Assembly (NCBI RefSeq): GCF_029910655.1
Contig: NZ_CP123897.1
Location: forward strand, 3,771,547 to 3,835,546
Direction: 5' to 3'
DNA: 64,000 nt
DNA from: Methylomonas sp. UP202
Lineage (GTDB): Bacteria; Pseudomonadota; Gammaproteobacteria; Methylococcales; Methylomonadaceae
Position numbers and translations under genes: made by a program. Below, in pieces: positions 9,682-20,786 of the stretch. Numbering within the stretch: the first letter of the stretch is position 1; the number at the start of each line of letters is the position of its first letter. The notes beneath the pieces are model-generated. The model was not told the DNA's origin and made no database searches. It saw only the letters and a list, made by a program, of their open reading frames with translations.

Positions 9682-12600
9682 TGTCTAAGCCGCCTGTGCG
9701 GCGGCGGACAATTGCGGGATGCGGTCAGCGTGGCGCGCTTTTTTCTAAGCCGCCTGTGCGGCGGCGGACGAATGCCGGCCGGGATTGCCACCCTATGCGC
9801 CTTTCTAAGCCGCCTGTGCGGCGGCGGACGGTCAGGGCTTGATGGCCGCTCAAGTTGGCTGTTTCTAAGCCGCCTGTGCGGCGGCGGACACACGAACTTA
9901 ACTGGATTTTAAAACATGCTTTTTCTAAGCCGCCTGAGCGGCGGCGGACGGCATGGCGAAACGATCCCCGGAAGAATTGTGTTTCTAAGCCGCCTGTGCG
10001 GCGGCGGACCAAGTGGGAGTTGCTGGGGTTGGTTGCCTTAGTTTCTAAGCCGCCTGTGCGGCGGCGGACTCTGTGGATTGTCGTTGGACGGCTTCGATGT
10101 TTTTCTAGCCCGCCTGTGCGGCGGCGGACAGCCTGATTCTTTTGTTTAATGACGGCTTCGATTTCTAAGCCGCCTGTGCGGCGGCGGACTTTCGGCGGCA
10201 GCTTGATCGGTCGCGGACGCATTTCTAAGCCGCCTGTGCGGCGGCGGACAAATCAACGCGAGTGAGCTTGGCGCCCGGAACTTTCTAAGCCGCCTGTGCG
10301 GCGGCGGACCCGGTGCGTTGCGATAGCGCATAGTCGGACATTTTCTAAGCCGCCTGTGCGGCGGCGGACAACAGAACGAAGCGAAACCGGAGCACGACCC
10401 ATTTCTAAGCCGCCTGTGCGGCGGCGGACGGCGTAATGGCATACGTGAGACCTTCGATCCATTTCTAAGCCGCCTGTGCGGCGGCGGACCGTGCCATACA
10501 GCCTGCGAAAAGCGTGTGGGTTTTCTAAGCCGCCTGTGCGGCGGCGGACATCACCAACCTGACTCGCCGCCTGCGCAAGCTTTTCTAAGCCGCCTGTGCG
10601 GCGGCGGACCCGATGGTTAACCGGTTGGCCGGGCACAGGTATTTCTAAGCCGCCTGTGCGGCGGCGGACATTGCCCACTTTCCGCCCCATGACTGCTACG
10701 TTTTCTAAGCCGCCTGTGCGGCGGCGGACACGTGGAGGCCATCGACTGGTCGTTTTTGCTATTTCTAAGCCGCCTGTGCGGCGGCGGACTGAAGCCGCCG
10801 ATCTGCCCATCCGTTATTTGCCTTTCTAAGCCGCCTGTGCGGCGGCGGACACAAAGGAAATGCAGTTGTCGCGGATGTTGCGTTTCTAAGCCGCCTGTGC
10901 GGCGGCGGACGCGTGCAAAACGAGGCGGCTGACATCTTAAAATTTCTAAGCCGCCTGTGCGGCGGCGGACTGTCATCAAACAAAAGATCGAGCTCAACAA
11001 CATTTCTAAGCCGCCTGTGCGGCGGCGGACAGGAAAAGAACGTCAATGAATTGGTCGAGGCCTTTCTAAGCCGCCTGTGCGGCGGCGGACAACGACAAAG
11101 TCGAAGTTCGGCCGTTGCTGTTTTTCTAAGCCGCCTGTGCGGCGGCGGACGCCAGCCGCGCGCTGGACGTTAAATATTTCCATTTCTAAGCCGCCTGTGC
11201 GGCGGCGGACAAGCGCCTGGCTACTTCCGGCAAGCTCAGCCATTTCTAAGCCGCCTGTGCGGCGGCGGACCCGACCGCGACCGGCACGGATGCGCTCAAT
11301 ATTTTCTAAGCCGCCTGTGCGGCGGCGGACGCCAACGGCACGCGCAACACCGCCGGCACGGCTTTCTAAGCCGCCTGTGCGGCGGCGGACTGTTCTTTGA
11401 CGCCAAGCAGGGCTTTAGCGAATTTCTAAGCCGCCTGTGCGGCGGCGGACGATTTGACAATCACGACCGTGTTGGCGCCGAATTTCTAAGCCGCCTGTGC
11501 GGCGGCGGACACACGAACTTAACTGGATTTTAAAACATGCTTTTTCTAAGCCGCCTGAGCGGCGGCGGACGGCATGGCGAAACGATCCCCGGAAGAATTG
11601 TGTTTCTAAGCCGCCTGTGCGGCGGCGGACCAAGTGGGAGTTGCTGGGGTTGGTTGCCTTAGTTTCTAAGCCGCCTGTGCGGCGGCGGACGAAAACGGCG
11701 ATACGGTGCGCGGCATCACGCTTTTCTAAGCCGCCTGTGCGGCGGCGGACGCCACCAACGCGACGCGGTAGCGTTGCACCCTTTTCTAAGCCGCCTGTGC
11801 GGCGGCGGACGATCGGCAAAATCGGCGGCGATGACATCAATCTTTCTAAGCCGCCTGTGCGGCGGCGGACTCTAACGACGTATCGGACGCAAAATTGTCG
11901 GCTTTCTAAGCCGCCTGTGCGGCGGCGGACGTCGCTATGGCGCCCTCAAGCCAGGACAGCTCTTTCTAAGCCGCCTGTGCGGCGGCGGACGTTCTCCAGC
12001 GACGCCGACGGAGCCGGAGCTTTTTCTAAGCCGCCTGTGCGGCGGCGGACAACGCCGAAAAGCTAGCCTTGTCGTCTTTACTTTTCTAAGCCGCCTGTGC
12101 GGCGGCGGACTTCCGAATCGCAAATCGAAGCGGCTCGGCAGCTTTCTAAGCCGCCTGCGCGGCGGCGGACGTTTAATCGGTCGAGGATCGCATGCTCGAA
12201 TCTTTCTAAGCCGCCTGCGCGGCGGCGGACGATCCGGCGCTGAGCGACGAGCAAGCCGCGCTTTTCTAAGCCGCCTGCGCGGCGGCGGACTTGTTGTGGC
12301 CGGACGAGAGTCTGACGTTTGGTTTCTAAGCCGCCTGCGCGGCGGCGGACGCTACGACTACGCCACTGATCAGGCGTTGAAATTTCTAAGCCGCCTGCGC
12401 GGCGGCGGACAGCTGTCCATGGACGGCGGCAAAGTCGTCGTCTTTCTAAGCCGCCTGCGCGGCGGCGGACACCGCCTAGACCTTGACCGGTCTTGTCGGC
12501 CATTTCTAAGCCGCCTGCGCGGCGGCGGACCAAGACTCTTATCTGGTCGAGCCGATTCTATCTTTCTAAGCCGCCTGCGCGGCGGCGGACGCCGGCGGCA

Positions 12601-15052
12601 TCGAGATATAACGCCATATCAATTTCTAAGCCGCCTGCGCGGCGGCGGACGTGCGAGTGTCGTCCTTTCCGAACTCGCCCAATTTCTAAGCCGCCTGCGC
12701 GGCGGCGGACATAGTCGGTCACAGCGGTACACTCATATTAAATTTCTAAGCCGCCTGCGCGGCGGCGGACACCCAGATCGGAGTGCTGATCGCCGACACG
12801 GTTTTCTAAGCCGCCTGCGCGGCGGCGGACTGGCCCGGTCCTTACCTGGTCAATTGGCGGTTTTTCTAAGCCGCCTGCGCGGCGGCGGACCGTGGGTCGC
12901 GCGCGCCCACATCGCCGCCAACTTTCTAAGCCGCCTGCGCGGCGGCGGACTCGGTCGATATGCGACGCGCGCCGCAGCGTTTTTTCTAAGCCGCCTGCGC
13001 GGCGGCGGACGTACTAACACATATCCCCCGGAAACATTTCCGGTTTCTAAGCCGCCTGCGCGGCGGCGGACGCTTAAAGTTTAAAGATGTCGGCACCGTG
13101 TCGGTTTCTAAGCCGCCTGCGCGGCGGCGGACAAGGTCTTGCCGCTGGGCGCTGTGATCTCGAATTTCTAAGCCGCCTGCGCGGCGGCGGACATATCAAC
13201 AACATTTCATACTCAATCGGCGAATTTCTAAGCCGCCTGCGCGGCGGCGGACAAGCCATCGTCAAGGGCGGGCTGGCGCTGCAATTTCTAAGCCGCCTGC
13301 GCGGCGGCGGACGCGCAGCCATTTGCGCTTTGGTCAACCGACTGTTTCTAAGCCGCCTGCGCGGCGGCGGACATCTCCGCCGACGACATCCTGCGCGACT
13401 TGGATTTCTAAGCCGCCTGCGCGGCGGCGGACCTGCGGGCGCTGAATGCCGCCAGCGGTGAGCATTTCTAAGCCGCCTGCGCGGCGGCGGACCCCAGCGA
13501 TTTGCGCCAGCTGTTGCCGTCGCGTTTCTAAGCCGCCTGCGCGGCGGCGGACATCCCATCCGCAATACTCCGCGATCCGGCGTATTTCTAAGCCGCCTGC
13601 GCGGCGGCGGACTCCTCTTCCCTCATCTCAATTAAACGCTGCATTTTCTAAGCCGCCTGCGCGGCGGCGGACAGCCAGCCCTCGACATCCCCGGGAACGT
13701 ATCATTTCTAACCGCCTGCGCGGCGGCGGACTGTTTGCGAAAGTGCGGCGTCGATAGCTTCCGTTTCTAAGCCGCCTGCGCGGCGGCGGACCTTCGTCCA
13801 TATCCTGGACTTCGTGATCTTTCTTTCTAAGCCGCCTGCGCGGCGGCGGACTTTCAGGTTGGACACCTTGGAGGAATTAGCATTTTCTAAGCCGCCTGCG
13901 CGGCGGCGGACATCACCTTGGCAAACACATTGCCGATTGTCTCTTTCTAAGCCGCCTGCGCGGCGGCGGACGCCGGTCGAAAAAGCTGGAACGAAGTTTT
14001 GGATTTCTAAGCCGCCTGCGCGGCGGCGGACACTAACCAAAAACGAGCGCGAAGATGCCGAACTTTCTAAGCCGCCTGCGCGGCGGCGGACAGAGAGGCG
14101 TTGCAGAATCGTTGCAGCAATTTTTTCTAAGCCGCCTGCGCGGCGGCGGACAAAGCGCATTCGATTTGCGCAAAAACTAGAGATTTCTAAGCCGCCTGCG
14201 CGGCGGCGGACGCGCCGCTCTCCTCGAACTAGCTCGCTGTGAATTTCTAAGCCGCCTGCGCGGCGGCGGACACCCATCCTGGGTTAATCAACCGGGGCAA
14301 TCATTTCTAAGCCGCCTGCGCGGCGGCGGACAACGCAAAAAATAACCCGCGATATTAGCGTCGGTTTCTAAGCCGCCTGCGCGGCGGCGGACTTTGTAAA
14401 TCCGCATTAACGTTTTGTCGCCGTTTTCTAAGCCGCCTGCGCGGCGGCGGACGTTGGACCACGCCGAGGGTGACGACCAACAACTTTCTAAGCCGCCTGC
14501 GCGGCGGCGGACCCAAAGCCGGAAATCTTTGGCAACACCGGCTTTTTCTAAGCCGCCTGCGCGGCGGCGGACCCAAAGCCGGAAATCTTTGGCAACACCG
14601 GCTTTTTCTAAGCCGCCTGCGCGGCGGCGGACCGGGGCTTGCAGTGATAGTGGTCGGTGAGACTTTTCTAAGCCGCCTGCGCGGCGGCGGACGCCAGCGG
14701 GATTCCGTGCTTGTTACGTTGAAATTTCTAAGCCGCCTGCGCGGCGGCGGACGCTGATACAGCGCGAGACCCGCAAGACCATACTATCTAAGCCGCCTGC
14801 GCGGCGGCGGACGCGCTGCTAGCGCGGTGCTTCGCGCCGGTAAATTTCTAAGCCGCCTGCGCGGCGGCGGACATAGTAATGCTCCATTGTCCGACACCGA
14901 AAAATTTCTAAGCCGCCTGCGCGGCGGCGGACTTAGGAATGGTTGGATTGTAATCAAACCGCTTTTTCTAAGCCGCCTGCGCGGCGGCGGACTGCAAGTA
15001 CTCTTTTGGGACCCGGAGATAGATTTTCTAAGCCGCCTGCGCGGCGGCGGAC
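9682..15052 (-). CRISPR. Type I-F CRISPR array, 90 repeats and 89 spacers
   Basis: Repeats of 28 bp alternate with 32-bp spacers (a few 33) at a 60-bp period, from 9682 to 15052. Read on the minus strand the repeat begins GTCCGCCGCC, holds a GCCGCC/GGCGGC stem, and ends GGCTTAGAAA, like known type I-F repeats whose crRNA 5' handle is CUAAGAAA. This sets transcription from the cas6f side (15 kb) towards 9 kb. The 49 leader-side repeats have GCGCA in the loop and the 41 distal repeats have GCACA; the change is at about 12.1 kb. Variant repeats: 9682 (tg for tt), 9922 and 11543 (ctgagcgg), 10102 (ctagcccg), 13705 (27 bp), 14785. A block of three spacers is present twice, and one spacer is duplicated in tandem. 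Confidence 0.98.
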
Positions 15053-15183
15053 TGATTATAAATAAACGGGAAGCCGGTTGCGACAAGGGTTGCAGACGGA
15101 ATACCCCATTTTTACCATCCGCAAAACCGATATTCGTAACCAGCTGATTTAGTTCACATTGTTAAAGAGCGAAAAAAATTGGG
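15053..15183 (-). promoter_or_regulatory. CRISPR leader
   Basis: The 131 bp between the first repeat and the cas6f stop are AT-richer than the flanking array and contain no gene. On the minus strand a TATAAT hexamer lies immediately before the first repeat (complement at 15055-15060), a candidate -10 element. Position and orientation agree with new spacers being added here. The -35 element is not clear. Confidence 0.65.
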
Positions 15184-15825
15184 TCAAAACTCGGGGACAG
15201 TGGCGCTCCGGCTCAATCCGTAAGTACTGAAATGACCGGCCAACGGCGCCGCGACGGCGGATTTGCCAATCCACAAACAAAAGCTTTGGCCGTTGCTGAG
15301 ACTTTGCAGGCGTATAAACGGCGTGGCGATGCGCTTATCCGGCATATCGCAATAGCGAAACGACTTGGGATAAGTCTCCCCACCATTCGAATCGGAGCGA
15401 AGTTCCACCACGCCGTTCCATGCCGTGTCGAAGTTCAAGTCGTGCCGCTTGGCATAACGCCGCGCCAAGCGCTCCGGATTGGTTTTGGCATGTTCGCGTC
15501 GGTAAATCGCGTAACCCGCCACCTTGTCCGGTACCGGGCGAATACTGGTGCAATGCACGTAATCGCTCAACCGCGCCAGCCACTTCGGCGCGTCGAAGCG
15601 GGCCAGCGTGGCTTCGTCTTGGGCAAACAACCGGCACTTTGCGCCGAGCACGCTGTATTTCTCGCCGATCAAATATTCCGGAAACGACACGCCAATCGGC
15701 ACTTGCTTGTTCTCGTCCTGCATTTCCACCAAGCCCAAATGGATTTGCTGGAAGACTTTGGACCAAAGACTAAATAGATTTAAGTCGAGGCTAGGTAATA
15801 AGGTGATTTCTAAGTAGAATTTCAT
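15184..15825 (-). CDS. cas6f: Cas6f (Csy4) crRNA endoribonuclease
   Basis: Predicted 213 residues from the ATG at 15825, which has GGAG five bases upstream; a GTG two codons earlier is possible. The C-terminus 'FSTYGLSRSATVPEF' is a characteristic Cas6f ending. His29, in 'QQIHLGLVEM', falls where the catalytic His29 of Pseudomonas Csy4 lies. The enzyme cuts the CRISPR transcript at the 3' base of each repeat stem and stays bound to the crRNA 3' hairpin in the interference complex. It is the last gene of the cas operon and is read towards the array, 12 bases after cas5fv. Confidence 0.93.
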   Translation of the reverse strand: MKFYLEITLLPSLDLNLFSLWSKVFQQIHLGLVEMQDENKQVPIGVSFPEYLIGEKYSVLGAKCRLFAQDEATLARFDAPKWLARLSDYVHCTSIRPVPDKVAGYAIYRREHAKTNPERLARRYAKRHDLNFDTAWNGVVELRSDSNGGETYPKSFRYCDMPDKRIATPFIRLQSLSNGQSFCLWIGKSAVAAPLAGHFSTYGLSRSATVPEF

Positions 15826-15837
15826 AATCACTCCATA

Positions 15838-16866
15838 TCAACGTATAACATCGACATAAGCTAGGCCTTTTTTCCCCAGGTAAAAACTGGAAACTCCCGC
15901 AGCTTCGATCATGTCTTTGAGTTGTTGTGCTTTATCTTCAGGAATATCGAGGTTAATATCCAGCGTACCGTTGGCTTTGGTTAATAAAGAAACCACTTCT
16001 CCCTCACCTTTACGCTTTTCCTTTAGTTGATAAGGATTACCCCATATCGGTTTTTTATTACCGGTTGTATATCTATCCATAAAATCTTTCGGCGTAAAAC
16101 CACGCTTTGAAATACCGGCAATTCCTCCGCTTTTGGTCAGCGCAAGAGAAACATCGTGTTTTTTACCTAAACGACGAATCTGCAAGTACAGAGCCGAACA
16201 ATACAATTCTATCGGCTTTATTTTCTCGTCAATTACTTTATAGGCCACATCTGGAAAAGCACTTTGCAATGTTGTGAAGGATTTTTTTACCAATTCCAAA
16301 TCAATTGCTTTTAATTTGTTTAGCTCATCTAATATCTCCAATACAGCAATTGGATCAAATTGTTCGATTGAGTTTACTTGATAGCTTTCATCGCAAATAA
16401 ATTGGCAAAGACTTTCAATGCCTAATGTCAAAACACCCCAAAATTCTGAAGCATAAGCGGATGTAAAAGCCGGATCATTTGCTTTTATCATGCCAGTAAA
16501 TGAGTTCTGATCAGTATTACCTTCCATGTTCCGTATATAAACCATCTCTGTGTTAATAGGATTACCTGCATTTTGCTGATCATCAAACGATATATGTTCT
16601 TCAATATCTAAAAAGAAGTAGTTCGGACATTTCCTGGACTGATAAAGCTTTCTTTGGTCACCTATAAGACGATTCAAAATCCCCATAACCGTGTCATGGC
16701 TAATTACCCTCTTAATAAAGTTCGGATAACTCCCATTGTTATCGCGCTTGCCCAAGGTGGTCATTGAACCGACAAACGTCCTGCCGCCTTTGGGCAAAGG
16801 TTCGTTATTGGAACCATCCAAAAACGAATTTCGCCAGGAGGCTTCGTATTTAATGGTAATACGCAT
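15838..16866 (-). CDS. cas5fv: Cas5fv subunit of type I-F2 (I-Fv) Cascade
   Basis: 342 residues. Identified by its position between Cas7fv and Cas6f in the order cas1, cas2-3, cas7fv, cas5fv, cas6f known from the variant I-F system of Shewanella putrefaciens, and by a glycine-rich loop region ('SGGIAGISKRGF'). In the I-Fv complex Cas5fv binds the crRNA 5' handle and, through an added alpha-helical domain, takes over PAM recognition from the missing large subunit Cas8f; this is known of the family. The middle of the protein (about residues 120-230) is predicted helical, in keeping with that domain. Starts 10 bases after cas7fv and has lower GC than the housekeeping genes around it. Confidence 0.8.
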   Translation of the reverse strand: MRITIKYEASWRNSFLDGSNNEPLPKGGRTFVGSMTTLGKRDNNGSYPNFIKRVISHDTVMGILNRLIGDQRKLYQSRKCPNYFFLDIEEHISFDDQQNAGNPINTEMVYIRNMEGNTDQNSFTGMIKANDPAFTSAYASEFWGVLTLGIESLCQFICDESYQVNSIEQFDPIAVLEILDELNKLKAIDLELVKKSFTTLQSAFPDVAYKVIDEKIKPIELYCSALYLQIRRLGKKHDVSLALTKSGGIAGISKRGFTPKDFMDRYTTGNKKPIWGNPYQLKEKRKGEGEVVSLLTKANGTLDINLDIPEDKAQQLKDMIEAAGVSSFYLGKKGLAYVDVIR

Positions 16867-16875
16867 AGCGTTTCC

Positions 16876-17856
16876 TTATTTGGCGTAAAAATAAACCGCA
16901 TAGGGTGATTTGGGTTCTTCGTTAACCCCAGCTGGGTTACGCTTTATGCGCATCATTTTGGTGCTGTCGTTGTAATCGGCAAGCAGGCTATCGACATACA
17001 TATAGCCTTTCGCTTGGCGAATACTCAGTTCTTCGATCATGCGCAAGGTTTCCTTGACTAATATGTCGATCGCTTCGTTATCCAATAAAATGCCGACCTC
17101 GCCTTCCTCAAATATCGTGCCGCCACGCACGTAGTTTGGGTGAAATACCGCTTTTGGATTTCGGTTAGGATCAATTGATTTAATAAAATCTTGTACTGCC
17201 TGGGCAACTTTTTCGCCTTCACCGTCTTTAATAATCATTGCGGCGCGGTCGAATTTCTTATCTAACGAAATAAATTGCAATTGTTCTATGCTGATTGAGC
17301 CGTATGCCGAATATTCGGTTTCGCCGAATGTGGTTTTTGAGAAAAATGAATTGCTGGCAATATCTCCGCCTTTATCATCCTTGTCTTTTTCTTTAGTACC
17401 TGAACGCCCCATTTGTTCGAAATTACCGTTACCCAATTGATCGATAAAATCTTCCAATAACAACGGGCTGGTGCGTTTACATTGGCTAGCGGGAACAACA
17501 TATCCGCGCACCAAACCGGTAATCGATGTCAGCACAGAAAGCATATTTTTATCTTTGGCGTAATGTAAGTCGTATGCCTGATCTCTAAAAATATGGTGCC
17601 TTACGCAGTTTTGGCTGATGTACATCGGAGTTTCCTTAAAATCAATGTCAGTAGCCTGTTTTTTATATTTGTAACCAGTTTCTTCCTTTATTTTTCCGGT
17701 GAGATTTGTGTAGCCCCTCAACTTAGGTAATGTATGGTTATCAACAGTTTTCCCATCGTCTCCTGTTAACGTCGTCGGGCCATTCCAATTGACCACTCCA
17801 TAGCCGTAAGCAACTACTTTAAAATCCACACTTTTAATGCCGGTAATTCTTTGCAT
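16876..17856 (-). CDS. cas7fv: Cas7fv backbone subunit of type I-F2 (I-Fv) Cascade
   Basis: 326 residues. N-terminus '[21 protein letters not shown]' and the conserved '[12 protein letters not shown]' region match the variant I-F Cas7 (Csy3-like) family. Several copies would form the filament along the crRNA spacer. There is no cas8f (csy1) gene anywhere between cas1 and the array, so the complex here must be the minimal Cas5fv-Cas7fv-Cas6f type. The gene begins 2 bases after the cas2-3 stop and is probably translationally coupled. Low GC relative to neighbours outside the locus suggests the cas module was acquired by transfer. Confidence 0.82.
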   Translation of the reverse strand: MQRITGIKSVDFKVVAYGYGVVNWNGPTTLTGDDGKTVDNHTLPKLRGYTNLTGKIKEETGYKYKKQATDIDFKETPMYISQNCVRHHIFRDQAYDLHYAKDKNMLSVLTSITGLVRGYVVPASQCKRTSPLLLEDFIDQLGNGNFEQMGRSGTKEKDKDDKGGDIASNSFFSKTTFGETEYSAYGSISIEQLQFISLDKKFDRAAMIIKDGEGEKVAQAVQDFIKSIDPNRNPKAVFHPNYVRGGTIFEEGEVGILLDNEAIDILVKETLRMIEELSIRQAKGYMYVDSLLADYNDSTKMMRIKRNPAGVNEEPKSPYAVYFYAK

Positions 17857-17858
17857 AC

Positions 17859-20786
17859 TTAATCCTCGTTTGTTGTTAATTGCTTGATTGAAATAGCGCC
17901 GATGGGCTGTTTATCGCACTCGGCATAGTAAACGGCATAGCTGTGCCGTGCAGTTTCCCCACCAACCCGATCCAAACCTTCCGGTGTATAACTCAGGTAA
18001 ACGGGAAATTCCGGGTCCCTTGCTTCGTTGAGCAAAATAAAATCTTTGAACGCTTTCTGACCACCGATGATGTTGTGGTGTTTGTTTTTCATGTAGGCCA
18101 ACAAATTTCTGTCACTATCACCGTAGCCTTGGATTTCATCCAACGACGCAGTCAAGTTGTCAAATTCTTCCCGCTCGCTCACCGGAGGACAGTAGGCATA
18201 TTGGTTTTGAAACTCGATCTTCGGCCATTGAGAAACGTCGCAGACTGCCATTTGTACAAACCGGTTTTCGCCCCGCAACGAGTGCTTGCTGATTTTCGCG
18301 CGGCCTTTCTCGGTTATTTTCTTCGGCGGGATCGTAATTGGATCGACGACCTTGTTTTGAATCAGTTGTACGCCCTGTTTAAAGCAGGCCAATAAATCCG
18401 CTTCCATCGCTTGTTTGGCAGGCTCGGTTTCATGAAATTTGCGGTATAGGGTGTAGAGCGTGGGCAATTGAATCGTTTGGTTTTCAATCTCTTCGGCTTG
18501 TAAGAAACGATACCAAGCCTTGGTGGCGGCGAAGAAATATTGGCGGTTTAGGAATCGAGCCGCCGCGCCAGTGCCTTTGCCTAGATGGATCAAATCCGGG
18601 ACGGCAACACTGTAGATATTGGGTGTCGAATTAGTGCCGAATCGATCAAGCCGGCCCAAACGCTGTAGAAAGTTTTCGGCAGTGGTCAGTTCGGACACCA
18701 TGTAATCGCTACTGATGTTTAACGACGCCTGCACAATCGGCCCGGCGCGCAAGACCTCGAATTTGCGGGTCCCATCTTTCTTGAATGATTCGTAAACTTC
18801 GTCGAATAATCTGTGTTTGTCGCTTTTCTTGAACTTGGAATGCAGCAACACCGCGTTTTCGCCGCTTTGATTGCGGATAAAACTTTTTTGCGCGACTTGG
18901 GCGGTATTGCTGATCACGATGGTATTGCCGCTTTGGAACTGATACAGGGGATTGCTTTGATCCTGCTGTGTTTCATCGAATACCTTGAATTCAATTCGGT
19001 ACTCGCTTAGGTTGAAACTGGGCATCTCAACGATGTCTTCCGGTTGAATTTCCATAACCGAATTTAAAAAGAAGTAATGCGGCGTGGCGGACACCAGCAA
19101 GGTATTGGCTAACTTGCCTTGCGATTTTTTGCATTCAACCAGTTCGGCAAACAACAAGTTGAACGCCGGCATGGCGACATACTCGTGGAATTCGTCGAAT
19201 ACCACATGGGCGTTCAACACGTTGATCAAGGTGTTTACTTTGGTATGACTGATGATGGCACCGAATACTTGATCGATTGTGGTGATGACGATGTCGCCGG
19301 AAAAATACTCATCTTCCGCCGTCGCTTTTCCCCATTCTTTAGTGAATTTGAATTCTCCGGTGTTGATTTCGATATTGGCATCGGGGAGGTATTGCTCGGA
19401 AATCAGTTCCAGAAATAAGCCCTGACATACTTGTACGCGCGGACAAATCCAGATGATTTGCTGGGCATTTTTTAACTGAGCCCATTCCAGTGCAATCTTG
19501 GTTTTACCGCATCCGGCAGGCCCGGCCAAAACGGCAACATCGCTCAGTTTACTGAGCTGAACGGCGATTTCATGCTGCTTGTTAGTTCTGTCGCTGGAAG
19601 GAAATTGTTTTAGGCAGGTTTGGATTTGCGAATCCAAGTTGCTTTCCAACAGTAAGGGCTCATCGACCAACCGGTGCAGGGTTTGATGTTTGATATGGTC
19701 ATGCAGTTCGTCGGCAGATAAGCAGGAAACCAAGCGGTCGGCGGAAATGACGCAAGCCCGCGTCAAGTTATGCAATGCGTTGGTGGTGACGTGCCGGCGA
19801 TAATCATCAATGCGATTTTCCAGTTCATAGGTTTTATAGCTGGGTAATGGCGTAGTTTTGATAGTTTCCAAAGCATCCAAATCCACCGTCTCGCTATAGA
19901 TTCTGCTAATCAGCGAGGTCTCGGCACTTCGATAGTTGCAATCTATGTCACCGACCTGTCGTAACAGTCCTTGTGCTTTCTCAACGATTTCCGGAAACGA
20001 TAGGGACGTTAGGTTAACGTGGAGTTTTTTGTGGATTCCGCCAAACGTCGAAAATTCGGGGTCTTTTTCCTTTCGGTAAGGCCTGGCATGGTGCCAATAC
20101 ACGCTATGCTTAACCGCGTTTTTGTGGCCGGTGCTAATGCCTTTGAAGGAAATAGGATCGAGCAATTGATAGAGCAAAACTGAGATTTCGTTGTGCCGAG
20201 GATGTTTGTCGAAGCTGAATTTGCTGTCGTCTATATGCTGACCATCTTCCGCCTGAAAATCTTTTTTCTTCGGATTTCTTGCCCAATCCTGAAAAGCGGG
20301 GTCGATTTTGCCAAGATCGTGCAAACAGCCGGCGACGAAAGTGGCCTCCAATTCATTTTGTTTGCCCGGAGTTAATCGGGCGAGCAACTGTTCCGCGACG
20401 TAACCGACTGCAAACAAATGTTCCGCCAGCCCTTGCAGATGGGTGTTGGCATAAAGGAAATTTGGGTTAGGCGCTTGCTTGGGTAAATCCATTATCAGTT
20501 CCTTGGTGGTGGTATTGACTGGCACGATGCCTTGCGAATTGAATTGGTCCCGATTCCCCACTATCCAAACCAACTCGCTCCGGCTTCTTGACCTGATCCA
20601 ATGGCAAGACACAGCGGTGTTTTTGGTGGCAGTCTTGCGGAGCAGGGTTTTGACCGCGATCAGGCCTTCTTCGGTTATCACGGTTTGCCAGGTGTTGTCG
20701 CCGATGCGGTTGGCGAAGGCGTCGAGGACGCGGCGGGTGCGGGCCAGGGCTTTTTTCTGGCATTGGCTGACGAAGGTGACCATCAT
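17859..20786 (-). CDS. cas3: Cas2-Cas3 fusion: adaptation subunit plus HD nuclease-helicase
   Basis: 975 residues. Residues 1 to about 95 ('[21 protein letters not shown]...') form the Cas2-like domain typical of type I-F Cas2-3. The HD nuclease follows, with 'CLHDLGK' near residue 155. The helicase has Walker A 'GPAGCGKTK' near 424, a DEAD-box-type motif II 'DEFH' near 531, 'SATPH' as motif III, and '[10 protein letters not shown]' as motif VI. All catalytic motifs look intact. The protein nicks and unwinds target DNA after recruitment by the surveillance complex and joins Cas1 in spacer acquisition. Its ATG overlaps the cas1 stop codon by 4 bases, so the two are translationally coupled. Confidence 0.95.
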   Translation of the reverse strand: MMVTFVSQCQKKALARTRRVLDAFANRIGDNTWQTVITEEGLIAVKTLLRKTATKNTAVSCHWIRSRSRSELVWIVGNRDQFNSQGIVPVNTTTKELIMDLPKQAPNPNFLYANTHLQGLAEHLFAVGYVAEQLLARLTPGKQNELEATFVAGCLHDLGKIDPAFQDWARNPKKKDFQAEDGQHIDDSKFSFDKHPRHNEISVLLYQLLDPISFKGISTGHKNAVKHSVYWHHARPYRKEKDPEFSTFGGIHKKLHVNLTSLSFPEIVEKAQGLLRQVGDIDCNYRSAETSLISRIYSETVDLDALETIKTTPLPSYKTYELENRIDDYRRHVTTNALHNLTRACVISADRLVSCLSADELHDHIKHQTLHRLVDEPLLLESNLDSQIQTCLKQFPSSDRTNKQHEIAVQLSKLSDVAVLAGPAGCGKTKIALEWAQLKNAQQIIWICPRVQVCQGLFLELISEQYLPDANIEINTGEFKFTKEWGKATAEDEYFSGDIVITTIDQVFGAIISHTKVNTLINVLNAHVVFDEFHEYVAMPAFNLLFAELVECKKSQGKLANTLLVSATPHYFFLNSVMEIQPEDIVEMPSFNLSEYRIEFKVFDETQQDQSNPLYQFQSGNTIVISNTAQVAQKSFIRNQSGENAVLLHSKFKKSDKHRLFDEVYESFKKDGTRKFEVLRAGPIVQASLNISSDYMVSELTTAENFLQRLGRLDRFGTNSTPNIYSVAVPDLIHLGKGTGAAARFLNRQYFFAATKAWYRFLQAEEIENQTIQLPTLYTLYRKFHETEPAKQAMEADLLACFKQGVQLIQNKVVDPITIPPKKITEKGRAKISKHSLRGENRFVQMAVCDVSQWPKIEFQNQYAYCPPVSEREEFDNLTASLDEIQGYGDSDRNLLAYMKNKHHNIIGGQKAFKDFILLNEARDPEFPVYLSYTPEGLDRVGGETARHSYAVYYAECDKQPIGAISIKQLTTNED

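Noticed and set aside
9389..15147. Many ORFs of 60-260 codons inside the CRISPR array (patterns such as RRRTGGLE or FLSRLRGGG)
   Set aside because: Pure translations of the 28-bp repeat at 60-bp period with random spacer segments between.
15053..15183. Leader as a small gene or tracrRNA-like RNA
   Set aside because: No ORF with a start, and no anti-repeat; position and AT content are those of a leader.
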